Positions 1 through 7,124 of a stretch of 34,810 nt of DNA are shown one piece after another; within the stretch, counting starts at the first letter, position 1, and every line of letters starts with the position of its first letter. The notes under the pieces were generated by a model. The model made no database searches. It saw only the letters and a program-made list of their open reading frames with translations, and was not told the origin of the DNA. Where the stretch lies: positions 1 through 34,810 of the forward strand of contig DASRGL010000605.1 in assembly GCA_035651115.1 (NCBI GenBank), given 5' to 3'. This stretch comes from DASRGL01 sp035651115. Lineage in GTDB: Bacteria; Armatimonadota; Chthonomonadetes; Chthonomonadales; Chthonomonadaceae. A program made the position numbers and the translations under genes.

Positions 1-1
1 G

Positions 2-172
2 GGGCAGGCGTCGCAGGCCGACTCGATTGTGATTGACTGGCCCTCCGGCGAGAAGACGGAGTTGAACTCGGTGGCTGCCGGGCAGATCTATCAGATCGTG
101 GAGGGCAAGGGCATCGCCGGGCAGCGTCCATTTGGGCAGCCTGCGGTCAAGCACACGGCCCGCGCCAACTGA
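2..172 (+). CDS. ASPIC/UnbV-domain protein, C-terminal end (partial)
   Basis: This open frame enters from the left edge and stops at TGA 170-172, giving the last 56 residues of a larger protein. The stretch SIVIDWPSGEKTELNSVAAG followed by QIYQIVEG matches the C-terminal ASPIC/UnbV domain of CRTAC1-like extracellular FG-GAP/VCBS repeat proteins, where a 'WPSG...L..V.A...Y.I.EG' pattern is typical. Such proteins are usually secreted beta-propeller or carbohydrate-associated proteins; the propeller part would lie outside the window. The tail after the domain (GIAGQRPFGQPAVKH...) is short and unremarkable. A strong hairpin follows 28 bases after the stop. The family call is fairly safe; the exact function is unknown. 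Confidence 0.75.
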   Translation, partial: GQASQADSIVIDWPSGEKTELNSVAAGQIYQIVEGKGIAGQRPFGQPAVKHTARAN

Positions 173-200
173 GAGAGGACGCGGGCTTACGCTGAACGTG

Positions 201-238
201 AAACCGGCCTGGGGAATTTGGATTCCCCAGGCCGGTTT
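201..238. terminator. Strong bidirectional hairpin terminator between convergent genes
   Basis: A perfect 16-bp stem (201-216 with 223-238) encloses a 6-base loop. The stem begins AAACCGG and ends CCGGTTT, so each strand has three T at the 3' side. It lies between the + strand ASPIC/UnbV gene and the - strand PEP-CTERM gene, the normal place for a shared terminator. The GGCCTGGG/CCCAGGCC core resembles other intergenic palindromes here. Confidence 0.8.
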
Positions 239-270
239 CCGCTTTGGGAGCAGACGGATCGGCACGCAGC

Positions 271-705
271 CTATTTGCGGCGGCGTGCCAGGAACAGACC
301 GCCGCTCATCGTCATGCCGACGAGAAGCGCGACGCTGCCTGGTTCAGGAACCGAGGTGCCGACGACGTTGTCGTTCAGGTCCTTGACGGCCACGAAGACG
401 TTGTTCGGCAGCACCGCCTGGTCGAACGCAAAGTTGAAGCTGTGCGTTCCACCGCCGCCCGTGAGCGTCAGCCCGTTGAAGATGTCGTCCGCCAACGAGT
501 CGGAAACCACACTATTGCTCGGGTTGCTGATGTCGAAGATACTGTCCGCGCCGATGTCAATCGGATCGGGGGAGGTATTGGTCAGCAAGCCGGTGTAGTT
601 GATGTTATCCGACGTGCTGATGCCGATCGTAACGGGAAGCGCGTTGGCGCTGACGGCTCCGAGCAGCATCAAGCCAGCAGTGGCAAGCGCATACTTGAGG
701 TTCAT
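271..705 (-). CDS. PEP-CTERM sorting-domain protein (144 aa)
   Basis: Small exported protein. Residues 1-22 form a signal peptide (MNLKYALATAGLMLLGAVSA, cleavage likely near ANA). The middle is a Ser/Thr/Asn/Asp-rich stretch with no recognised domain. The C-terminus has the complete PEP-CTERM tripartite signal: VPEPGS at about residues 119-124, a hydrophobic helix (VALLVGMTMSGGLFLA) and a terminal RRRK cluster. Such proteins are known substrates of an exosortase (EpsH/XrtA-type), usually moved to the cell surface or exopolysaccharide; no exosortase is in this window. The start ATG at 705 has AAAGGA nine bases upstream. In the leader, CGTTGT (721-726 on +) can pair with ACAACG (766-771). Function beyond surface export is unknown. 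Confidence 0.85.
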   Translation of the reverse strand: MNLKYALATAGLMLLGAVSANALPVTIGISTSDNINYTGLLTNTSPDPIDIGADSIFDISNPSNSVVSDSLADDIFNGLTLTGGGGTHSFNFAFDQAVLPNNVFVAVKDLNDNVVGTSVPEPGSVALLVGMTMSGGLFLARRRK

Positions 706-796
706 GCTATGAAATCCTTTCGTTGTACTCTAAGTTGGACACCAGTAGCAAAGGCGCAGCTTTTTGACAACGGAAAAACAAGCGGCTTGAAAGAGA

Positions 797-1183
797 CTAG
801 ATCGAGCAGTCTTGCAGCGTGATCACGCGGTTGGCTGTACCCGAACCCACTCCATTGCTGTAGCTCGCGGAGATGAGGTCCTTGGTGGCTGGGGCCGCAG
901 GGGCGGTATAGTTGCCGCTGCCGTCAACGGAACCCAGTTTTGCCTTCCAGGTGACGCCGCTGGTCGCGATGGACTCGGTGCCGTCACTGTACTTGACTTT
1001 GAGTTGGAGTTGCGTCGTGCCACCGTTGCAGACCGGGAAGACGCCGATGATGTCCGCATAGAGCGGCTTGGGGTACGACGTACCCGGCGAGCCGGCGAGG
1101 ACGAGGCCGGGACCGGCCACCGCGAGGACCGCGATGAGAGCCAGCACCATGCGTCCCAGAGAGGTTGTGTTTGCTTTACGCAA
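797..1183 (-). CDS. Small secreted Ig-like (BIG2-like) protein, 128 aa
   Basis: The product starts with a basic, hydrophobic signal peptide (residues 1-30, cleavage probable after VLA). The mature part of about 98 residues reads like one bacterial Ig-like fold: 'LQLKVKYSDGTESIATSGVTW' spacing, then 'GSVDGSGNYTAPA' and 'DLISASYSNG', as in BIG2/invasin-type domains. Two cysteines (C52 and C126) could form a disulfide. The start is inferred to be TTG at 1181-1183, because AAAGGAG lies ten bases upstream and no ATG occurs before the hydrophobic core. It is preceded by a long structured leader and a sigma-54-like promoter on the same strand. Domain assignment is by pattern only; a surface or matrix role is inferred from the neighbouring PEP-CTERM gene. 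Confidence 0.7.
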   Translation of the reverse strand: MRKANTTSLGRMVLALIAVLAVAGPGLVLAGSPGTSYPKPLYADIIGVFPVCNGGTTQLQLKVKYSDGTESIATSGVTWKAKLGSVDGSGNYTAPAAPATKDLISASYSNGVGSGTANRVITLQDCSI

Positions 1184-1220
1184 TTTTCAAACGCTCCTTT
1201 CAGAGTTTTGTCCCTCACGG

Positions 1221-1301
1221 GCGGTGTTACCGCTTCTCCGTCGCCAAGGTGCCACCCAATGGAGCGACCGAAGCGACAACCACCTCCCTGCGGAACGGGA
1301 G
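1221..1301 (-). promoter_or_regulatory. Structured 5' leader with three hairpins
   Basis: Between the putative promoter and the TTG start at 1183 there are three short helices: 1284-1288 with 1297-1301 (CTCCC/GGGAG), 1240-1244 with 1264-1268 (GTCGC/GCGAC), and 1221-1225 with 1229-1233 (GCGGT/ACCGC, 3-base loop). The leader would be about 165 bases. It matches no riboswitch class I can recall. It may be a regulatory or stabilising leader; folding is unverified. Confidence 0.4.
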
Positions 1302-1360
1302 TGCGCCTGCCCGGTGCCTGACACATCCTGAGCAGGTCGTCTATCCAAAAGGAATGTTTA

Positions 1361-1399
1361 GCAAATTCTGTGCCAAAACCTCGCAAATTTCTGTGCCGG
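1361..1399 (-). promoter_or_regulatory. Tandem sigma-54 (-24/-12)-like promoter elements
   Basis: Read on the minus strand, 1376-1361 is TTGGCACAGAATTTGC followed by T. This matches the RpoN consensus TGGCAC-N5-TTGC, with the GG and GC doublets separated by the required 10 bases. A near copy (1399-1383, CCGGCACAGAAATTTGC) lies just upstream but has one extra base between the doublets, so it is probably not functional. The site is about 180 bases before the start of the secreted Ig-like gene. RpoN control of exported or matrix genes near PEP-CTERM loci is known in other bacteria; here it is inferred from the motif only. Confidence 0.55.
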
Positions 1400-1432
1400 A
1401 TTAAATTTTTGTTGAAAAAGTTCGGGGAGGTC

Positions 1433-1601
1433 GGCCCTCCCCCCACCCCTCTCCCACGCTGCGGGGGAGGGAAGGACTATAGCGCAGTCTCCTTCCTCGC
1501 TTTCAATACGTACCCGCTTTGAAAGTGAGGGAGACGCCGCCGCGGGAGACGCTCCCCCTTCTCCCACAGCGTGGGAGAAGGGGGCCGGGGGGATGAGGGC
1601 C
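1433..1601. repeat. Inverted pair of C-rich palindromic repeat units
   Basis: A left unit (from 1433, GGCCCTCCCC..., hairpin CTCCC-ACGCTGC-GGGGGAG) and a right unit (ending 1601 in GATGAGGGCC, hairpin TTCTCCCAC-AGC-GTGGGAGAA) face each other. They belong to a family seen about ten times in the window. The pair fills most of the space between the Ig-like gene's promoter and the 3' end of the glycyl-tRNA synthetase gene. REP/BIME-like; no gene lies inside. Confidence 0.65.
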
Positions 1602-1604
1602 GTT

Positions 1605-2987
1605 TCAGGCGATGCGTTCGCGCACGTAGGCGAGGACTTCGGGAACGGCGATGCGCACCTGCTGCATGGTGTCGCGGTCGCGCACGGTCACGGTCTGATC
1701 TTCCAGGGACTGGAAATCTACGGTGACGCAGAAGGGCGTGCCGATCTCATCCTGGCGGCGGTAGAGTTTGCCGATGCCCGCCGAGTCGTCGTAGACGGCG
1801 CGCATTTCGCCACTCGATTGGAGCGTTCTCTTGATGGACTTCGCCAGGGCGACGATCTCGTCGGCGTTCTTTTTGAGCGGCAGGACGGCGACCTTGATGG
1901 GAGAGAGCGCGGGCTTGAGGCGCAGCACAACGCGCGTCTCGCCGTTCTCCAGCGTCTCTTCGTCGTAGGCTTCGGTCAGCGCGGCCAGCACGCCGCGATC
2001 CACGCCCGCCGCCGGTTCGATGACGAAGGGCAGGATGTGCCGATTGTTGGGCTGGTCGAAGTAGGTCAGCCGCTCGGTCGCATGTTCGTTCTTCATCACC
2101 TTCGCGGTAATCTGGAGTTTGTCCTGGTCACGGGTGTGGGAGCCGAGATCGAAGTCCTGCCGGTTGGCGATGCCTTCCAGTTCCTCCCAGCCGATGGGGA
2201 ACTTGTAGAAGATGTCTACCGTGCGCTTGGAGTAGTGCGCGCGATCCGCCTCCGGCACTTCGTAGAGCTTCAGGTTCTCCCGTTTCAGCCCGACCTCCTC
2301 GACCCACCAGTTCAGGTGATCCTCGACCCACTTCTCGTGCATCGCTTCGGCGTCTTCCGGGTAGACGAAGTATTCGATCTCCATCTGCTCCAGTTCGCGC
2401 ACGCGGAAAATGAAGTTCCGGGGCGTGATCTCGTTGCGGAAGGACTTGCCGATCTGCGCGATGCCGAAGGGCAGCTTGCGGTTCGTGGCGTCCAGGACGT
2501 TCTTGAAGTTGACGAACATGCCCTGCGCGGTTTCGGGGCGCAGATAGGCGAACGAATCGGGGTCGGCGATGGGGCCGATCTGCGTTTTGAACATCATGTT
2601 GAAGGCACGGGGTTCGGTCAGTTCGCCCTCGCACTCGCCGGGATGCTTCTTGGGATGCTTGAGGCAGGCCGACTCGCCCAGCTTGTCGGCGCGGAAGCGA
2701 CCTTTGCAGGTCTTGCAGTCCACGAGAGGGTCTACGAACGTCTCTTCATGGCCGGAGTATTTCCAGACGTAGCGGTTCATCAGGATGGCCGTGTCTATGC
2801 CTTCCATGTCGTCGCGCTCGTAGACGTTGTGCTTCCACCAGAGGCGCTTGAGGTTGTTCTTGAGTTCGACGCCGAGCGGGCCGTAGTCGAAGGTTCCCTG
2901 CAATCCGCCGTAGATTTCACTGCCGGGAAAGATGAAGCCGCGCCGCTTGCAGAGCGACACCAGTTGTTCCATGTTTTGAGCGGCCAT
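1605..2987 (-). CDS. glyQS: Glycyl-tRNA synthetase, single-chain (alpha2) type
   Basis: Cytoplasmic class II synthetase that charges tRNA-Gly using ATP. The N-terminus MEQLVSLCKRRGFIFPGSEI and GTFDYGPLGVELKNN are signatures of the bacterial/eukaryotic single-chain GlyRS. Motif 2 is seen as FRNEITPRNFIFRVRELEQM and motif 3 as GVDRGVLAALTEAY; the C-terminal third (from about residue 355) is the anticodon-binding domain. A Cys/His-rich insert (CKTCKGRF...CLKHPKKHPGEC) sits near residues 90-120. At about 460 residues the length is normal. I chose ATG 2987 because AAAGGA lies upstream; a GTG at 3014 would add nine residues but has no ribosome-binding site. It follows the LptD-like gene by 99 bases on the same strand. 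No T-box leader is visible; transcription may come from further upstream. Confidence 0.95.
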   Translation of the reverse strand: MAAQNMEQLVSLCKRRGFIFPGSEIYGGLQGTFDYGPLGVELKNNLKRLWWKHNVYERDDMEGIDTAILMNRYVWKYSGHEETFVDPLVDCKTCKGRFRADKLGESACLKHPKKHPGECEGELTEPRAFNMMFKTQIGPIADPDSFAYLRPETAQGMFVNFKNVLDATNRKLPFGIAQIGKSFRNEITPRNFIFRVRELEQMEIEYFVYPEDAEAMHEKWVEDHLNWWVEEVGLKRENLKLYEVPEADRAHYSKRTVDIFYKFPIGWEELEGIANRQDFDLGSHTRDQDKLQITAKVMKNEHATERLTYFDQPNNRHILPFVIEPAAGVDRGVLAALTEAYDEETLENGETRVVLRLKPALSPIKVAVLPLKKNADEIVALAKSIKRTLQSSGEMRAVYDDSAGIGKLYRRQDEIGTPFCVTVDFQSLEDQTVTVRDRDTMQQVRIAVPEVLAYVRERIA

Positions 2988-3057
2988 AAGTGCAGTCAGG
3001 TTCCTTTGCTCCACGAGATAGTCTATTTTACCCCATCTGCGGGCGCGGCATTTGCAC

Positions 3058-3101
3058 GGCCCCTCCCTCGCAAGAACAGGGGAGGGCTAGGGGGGAGAGC
3101 C
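3058..3101. repeat. Palindromic repeat unit at the end of the LptD-like gene
   Basis: GGCCCCTCCCTCGCAAGAAC followed by AGGGGAGGGCTAGG forms a hairpin around CAAGAAC, the same unit as the pair at 20125-20221. The last four codons and stop (3087-3089) of the LptD-like gene fall inside it, so the repeat supplies the protein's C-terminus. Confidence 0.65.
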
Positions 3102-4970
3102 AGAGGCTACGCTGCCGATGTCGGTGGGAGCGGAACGGATGCGGTTCTCCCGGTCGGGGATAGGCGGCAGGAGATTGAAGATGAGGTTGAGGGACTGCGA
3201 ACGGAAGCGATAGGCGATGCCAATCTGCATACAGTCCAGATTGCGCAGGATAGCGAACTCCGAGTCGTAGGCGCGAGAGCGTTCCAGGTCGTACTTGGTG
3301 ACGAAGCCGAACGCCCAGGGGCCGCCGACCTGATAGCGCAGCCGCAGTTCGTGGCGCGCGTCGCGCCGGTCGGAGAAGAAGGGCGTGCTGCCGACATCAG
3401 AGAGATAGCGGTAGCCGATGCCGAAGAGTGAGGTGCGCGTGGGGACGAAGTTGAGTTCGGCTTCGGTCGAGAGGAGATTGTAGGTGTCGCCCTGCGTGTA
3501 GACGTTGAACCAGTCGGTCGCGCCGAGCCGCAGGGAGAGCCGCCTGCCAAGAGTGATCGGCTGGCTGGCGAGATCGGCGCGCAGGGCGAAGCGCCCGGTG
3601 TTCAGGTTGGTCGGCTCCTCGCGCATCACGCCCAGCGAAGCGGCCACGTCCAGCAGGAACGGCGCGTTGGGAACGCGCTGTGTCGCCGCCTCCACGCTGC
3701 CGACAGGACGTGTCGGTTCCTCGGTCGGCGCGCTGCCGGGCGGGGCGGGGCGGCTGTGGCCGAGGATATTCGTGAAGCGCACGCCGACCTCCGGGAATCG
3801 CGAGACGAGCAGATCGCTGCGGCGGCGGTTGTAGACGAACTGCCGGGATTGCAGCACGGCGTAGAAGGACGCGCGCGGCTCCGCTTCGATGTCATAGCGG
3901 TTGGCGGCGTATTCGCGATAGGTCGGCGGGTTGAGCTGCTCCAGGTAGCCGCGCAGGGGATCGGTCAGCAGGGGGAGCAGGCCGCCGGGCGGCGCATCGC
4001 TGTCCGGAGGATGGTTCAGGTCGGACTGATAGGCGAAGAGGCCGCTCGGCGTGCGCTTGAAGTTGAGGCGGACATCGAAATCGAGCGTCTGGCGCGGCTG
4101 GGCGATCAGACTGTCCTGCAAGCGCAGGGTGATGCCCTCGCTCTTGCTGTAGCCTGGCGTGGGAAGAGGCGCCTGCGAGGTGCGCCGGAGGTTGCGGCGG
4201 TAGGAGGGCAGGGTGATCAGCTTCGAGCCGCCCGCGTAGAAGGTGATGCCGCGCGCGGAGACGTAGCGGTTCGGGGAGACGGCCAGCCGTTTTGCGCGTA
4301 TCTGGTAGTCGGGCCGTCCCTTGATGCAGGTGGTGAAGACGCCGTCCAGAACGACATAGGAGCCGTCCGCCTCCGTCTCGATACGCTTGCCGCGCATACG
4401 AAAGTAGGCGGTCTCGGCGAGGGCGTTGGTGAAGTATCCGGCGCGGCTGTTGAAGTTGTACTTGATCTCGTCTCCGGTGATGACGCCCTCGGCGCGTTCC
4501 AGCCGCACGCCGCCCCGCGCCTCGACCTGTCCCAGTTCGGCATCGGCCACGACATCCTTCGCGGTCAGCGTCGTGCCTCTGTCCTTCGGATCGTTGGGAT
4601 CGTAGTAGACGATCTGCACGCTGCCCTGCGACCGGAAGGTATGCCCGCCCGGCGACCATTGCAGCCGCTGGAACTTCTGCACGACGATGCGGCCCGGCAG
4701 TCTCGGCGGCGCGGCGGCGTCTTTGCTCGTGCGCGGCAGCGGGGCGACGGCAGCCGCTACTTTCGGCGGGGCAGTGAGCGCGGGATCGTCCAGAGGCAGC
4801 GTGAGGATGCTGTCCTCATCCAGCAGGTAGGCCGCGCTTGCGCTGTCGTTCGGCGCGGCCTCCTCGTCAGCGCGCACGGCAGGCAACAGTCCTATGCTCA
4901 GGCCCGTTGTCAGGGCGGCGAGGAAGGCCCGACGGCGATATGGTTCACGAATGAAGGGCAAACGGTTCAC
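3087..4970 (-). CDS. LptD/OstA-like outer-membrane assembly protein
   Basis: Protein of 627 residues. An N-terminal signal (YRRRAFLAALTTGLSIGLLP, cut after VRA) is somewhat Tat-like. After a low-complexity linker comes an OstA/LptA-like beta-jellyroll domain (about 100-200: FRSQGSVQIVYYDP...LTAKDVVADAELGQVEARGGVRLE...GDEIKYNFNSRAGYFTNA), the part that receives lipopolysaccharide in LptD. The remainder (about 230-620) has alternating hydrophobic/aromatic strands ending in YRFRSQSLNLIFNLLPP, consistent with a beta-barrel. The protein is shorter than proteobacterial LptD and shows no obvious conserved disulfide cysteines. It indicates an outer membrane. It lies between a HerA-like ATPase and glyQS on one strand, with repeats in both gaps. 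Exact substrate (LPS or another lipid) is not known. Confidence 0.8.
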   Translation of the reverse strand: MNRLPFIREPYRRRAFLAALTTGLSIGLLPAVRADEEAAPNDSASAAYLLDEDSILTLPLDDPALTAPPKVAAAVAPLPRTSKDAAAPPRLPGRIVVQKFQRLQWSPGGHTFRSQGSVQIVYYDPNDPKDRGTTLTAKDVVADAELGQVEARGGVRLERAEGVITGDEIKYNFNSRAGYFTNALAETAYFRMRGKRIETEADGSYVVLDGVFTTCIKGRPDYQIRAKRLAVSPNRYVSARGITFYAGGSKLITLPSYRRNLRRTSQAPLPTPGYSKSEGITLRLQDSLIAQPRQTLDFDVRLNFKRTPSGLFAYQSDLNHPPDSDAPPGGLLPLLTDPLRGYLEQLNPPTYREYAANRYDIEAEPRASFYAVLQSRQFVYNRRRSDLLVSRFPEVGVRFTNILGHSRPAPPGSAPTEEPTRPVGSVEAATQRVPNAPFLLDVAASLGVMREEPTNLNTGRFALRADLASQPITLGRRLSLRLGATDWFNVYTQGDTYNLLSTEAELNFVPTRTSLFGIGYRYLSDVGSTPFFSDRRDARHELRLRYQVGGPWAFGFVTKYDLERSRAYDSEFAILRNLDCMQIGIAYRFRSQSLNLIFNLLPPIPDRENRIRSAPTDIGSVASGSPP

Positions 4971-4976
4971 CTTTTG

Positions 4977-5159
4977 GACCTAACCCCCTGTCCCCCTTCC
5001 CTAAAACGTTCGTTCCTCACTGGGAAGGGGGAGTCTCGAATTGGAGGCTTTTCCGTCCCCTTGCGCACTGGTGCAGCTGGGAAGAGAGGGAGCGGCCTGT
5101 TAGTTTGGCTCCCCCTTCCCAGCGCAGCGTTTTAGGGAAGGGGGACAGGGGGTTAGGTC
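4977..5159. repeat. 183-bp element with perfect 32-bp terminal inverted repeats
   Basis: 4977-5008 is the exact reverse complement of 5128-5159 (32 of 32). Inside, 5020-5033 pairs with 5109-5122 (14 of 14), so each half is itself a hairpin of the C-rich repeat family and the two halves are opposed. No flanking direct repeat is visible, so it looks like an inverted REP/BIME pair rather than a clear transposition product. The stop codon of the HerA-like gene (5158-5160) overlaps the last two bases. Confidence 0.8.
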
Positions 5160-6870
5160 ACGCAAAATCACGGTCCCGGTCACGGGAGAGGCGGGCGCGA
5201 CGGGCGGCGCGGGCTTCCGGCGTATCGTCGAACTCCTGCGCGCCTTCCTCGCCTAACATAGCCTTTTGGAATTCCTTGTCGTCATACTGGCGCGTGCGGA
5301 CGACGACCGGCATCGGCACGGCATGGCCGAAGATGAGCGCCTGCTGCCGTGTGTCCAGACTTGCCAACACACTGCGCAGGCTGTTCGCGCCGCTCACGCC
5401 GGTCAGCACGGCGTCCATGTCCTTCTCATCGTCGAGGAGGCAGCAGATCTTCGTGCCGACCTGCGACAGCACCTCGTCATCTATGCCGCTGGGCCGCTGA
5501 TCTACAATGAGCAGCGTCACGTTGTACTTACGCATCTCGCGGGCGATCGTGCCGAAAATCGTCTGCCCGGCCAGGTGCGGCGACAGGAACTTGTGCGCCT
5601 CTTCGATGGTGATGACAAGCGGGCGCGGTTTCGGGGCATCGTCGCCCATCGCCTTCTCGGTCATCTGCACGTAGCTATGATGCAGGCGGCGGGTCAGAAT
5701 GTTGGCGACGAGCATATACTGCACGGGCCGGTCGTGCTGCCCGAACTCCAGGACGACGTGCCGCCCGCTCTGCAAGGTGTCGAGGATATGCCGCACGGCG
5801 TCGTCGCCGTCGGGCGTCTCCGGCAGCAGGAACTCTTTGCAGTCTTCGGTCAGCACGCGCAGCTTGCGCTGCAAGGCCGAGAGCGCGCCCTGATGGGCAT
5901 TGTTCTCCCCGACGAACTCCTTGATGTCTTCGACATCCATCTCCAGGAACTGTTTCAGCCAGCTTTTCTCACCGAATCGCTGCACCAGCAGGTAGCAGGT
6001 CTCCACCGCCGTCGCGTTCAGGTTCAGTTCGCGCTGCAGGAGCAGGATATCGTCCACCGTGACCTGGCTGTAGGGAATCCGCACCTCGAAATCGGCCTGC
6101 ACCTGCCGCCTGCGCGACGACTGCGGATCGAGCGTGAAGATCTGGACTTTGCCGCGAAAGTACTGTTTCAGGCCGCGCACCGATTTGCGCCCCGACTCCT
6201 CGGTGGTTCCCTGCCAGCCGTACTCGCTGTGCATGTCGAAGATGAGGTTGACGGCCTTCTCCGCCTTGATGACTCCGCAGAGGCAGAGGCGCGTGAGGAA
6301 GGTTTTGCCCGTGCCGGACTTGCCGAAGATGGCGTTGGAGCGTTCCACCCAGCGGTCGAGGTTGAGGCAGACGGGAGTATCCATATCGAGCGGCAGGCCG
6401 ACATGGAAGAACTGCGGGCCGCGCCGCTCGTCGCCGAAGACGCGGCCCACGTCCTCACGGCTGGCTTCGTAGACGGGACTGAAGTGGGCGGGGATGGTCT
6501 TGACAGGTTGAAGGCTGTCTGCGTCGTCGGGGTCGGCGTCGTTGGGAACCATGAGCATGGGGCGCAGCTTGACCGTGCCGAAGGTGCTGGTTCCGGCGAG
6601 GACGGCGCGGCTGAGGGTCTCTTCGGGGCGCGGCGGGTTTAAGAGGACATGAGGATGCGTGGCGCTCAACTGCACGTCGCTGAGCATGGCGAAGAACTGG
6701 TTGCGCTCGCCCTGCACAACGAGAAACTTGCCGGTGCGCAGGTCTTCGACGCTCTTGGTCTCGGCCAGGCGCATCTCCAGCCCATCGGCCAGCGACCCGC
6801 GCACGATGACGCCGAGTTCGTCGCGCGCAATCTCTGCCTCTTTTTGCGGCTTCTGGTGTCCGTTCCTCAA
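5158..6870 (-). CDS. HerA-like DUF87 ATPase
   Basis: Cytoplasmic hexameric-type ATPase of the HerA/FtsK class, 570 residues. A HAS-barrel-like N-terminal region (about 15-105) is followed by the ATPase core: Walker A FGKSGTGKT at about 182-190, Walker B LVITIEEAHKFL near 425, then IAREMRKYNVTLLIVDQRPSGIDDEVLSQ and a C-terminal arginine-containing segment. HerA in archaea pairs with the NurA nuclease in DNA end resection, and bacterial HerA homologues also act in phage defence; no nuclease partner is adjacent, so either housekeeping or defence roles remain open. The start is TTG at 6870: AGGAG lies six bases upstream and the frame has no earlier ATG before a stop. The acidic/arginine-rich tail (RLSRDRDRDFA) ends inside a repeat. 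Confidence 0.85.
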   Translation of the reverse strand: MRNGHQKPQKEAEIARDELGVIVRGSLADGLEMRLAETKSVEDLRTGKFLVVQGERNQFFAMLSDVQLSATHPHVLLNPPRPEETLSRAVLAGTSTFGTVKLRPMLMVPNDADPDDADSLQPVKTIPAHFSPVYEASREDVGRVFGDERRGPQFFHVGLPLDMDTPVCLNLDRWVERSNAIFGKSGTGKTFLTRLCLCGVIKAEKAVNLIFDMHSEYGWQGTTEESGRKSVRGLKQYFRGKVQIFTLDPQSSRRRQVQADFEVRIPYSQVTVDDILLLQRELNLNATAVETCYLLVQRFGEKSWLKQFLEMDVEDIKEFVGENNAHQGALSALQRKLRVLTEDCKEFLLPETPDGDDAVRHILDTLQSGRHVVLEFGQHDRPVQYMLVANILTRRLHHSYVQMTEKAMGDDAPKPRPLVITIEEAHKFLSPHLAGQTIFGTIAREMRKYNVTLLIVDQRPSGIDDEVLSQVGTKICCLLDDEKDMDAVLTGVSGANSLRSVLASLDTRQQALIFGHAVPMPVVVRTRQYDDKEFQKAMLGEEGAQEFDDTPEARAARRARLSRDRDRDFA

Positions 6871-6970
6871 ACCGCTCTCCTGCTGCGCATGTCCGCTATG
6901 GCCTCATTATAGCGTATACAGGAGTCGGCGTCAATACCTTTCCGCTTCTGGGATGGCAGTTTCACCTTAT

Positions 6971-7004
6971 CCCCGGCCCCTCTCCCTTGCAGAGAGAGGA
7001 GAGG
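6971..7004. repeat. Palindromic repeat unit upstream of the GntR/LacI regulator
   Basis: CCCCGGCCCCTCTCCCTTGC followed by AGAGAGAGGAGAGG is a short imperfect hairpin of the same C-rich family. It sits in the 254-base divergent gap between the HerA-like gene and the regulator. Confidence 0.5.
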
Positions 7005-7046
7005 CAAAGCGCCTTCTGTACAGAACCGCTTTTTTTTCCAAAATTC

Positions 7047-7095
7047 TTGACAAATGGTCCGCTCTCTGTTACTATTTGGTCATCTGATGGTAACA
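7047..7095 (+). promoter_or_regulatory. Sigma-70 promoter with overlapping operator-like palindrome
   Basis: TTGACA at 7047-7052 and TACTAT at 7070-7075 are separated by 17 bases, a good vegetative promoter. An inverted repeat TGTTAC (7067-7072) / GTAACA (7090-7095) overlaps the -10 box with a 17-base centre, so a bound dimer would block initiation. The regulator that follows, starting 30 bases downstream, is a natural candidate for autoregulation through this site; that is inference. Confidence 0.6.
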
Positions 7096-7124
7096 TTCTG
7101 GTGTTCTTATAGGAAACCTGTGCG

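Noticed and set aside
1605..3014. T-box leader for glyQS
   Set aside because: Upstream sequence is the LptD-like gene and a repeat; no T-box consensus is visible.
1593..3431. 612-codon + strand frame antisense to glyQS
   Set aside because: Shadow frame; glyQS on the minus strand carries all class II synthetase motifs.
3756..6642. Two 458-459-codon + strand frames antisense to the LptD-like and HerA-like genes
   Set aside because: Low-complexity shadow frames, whereas the minus frames have family motifs.
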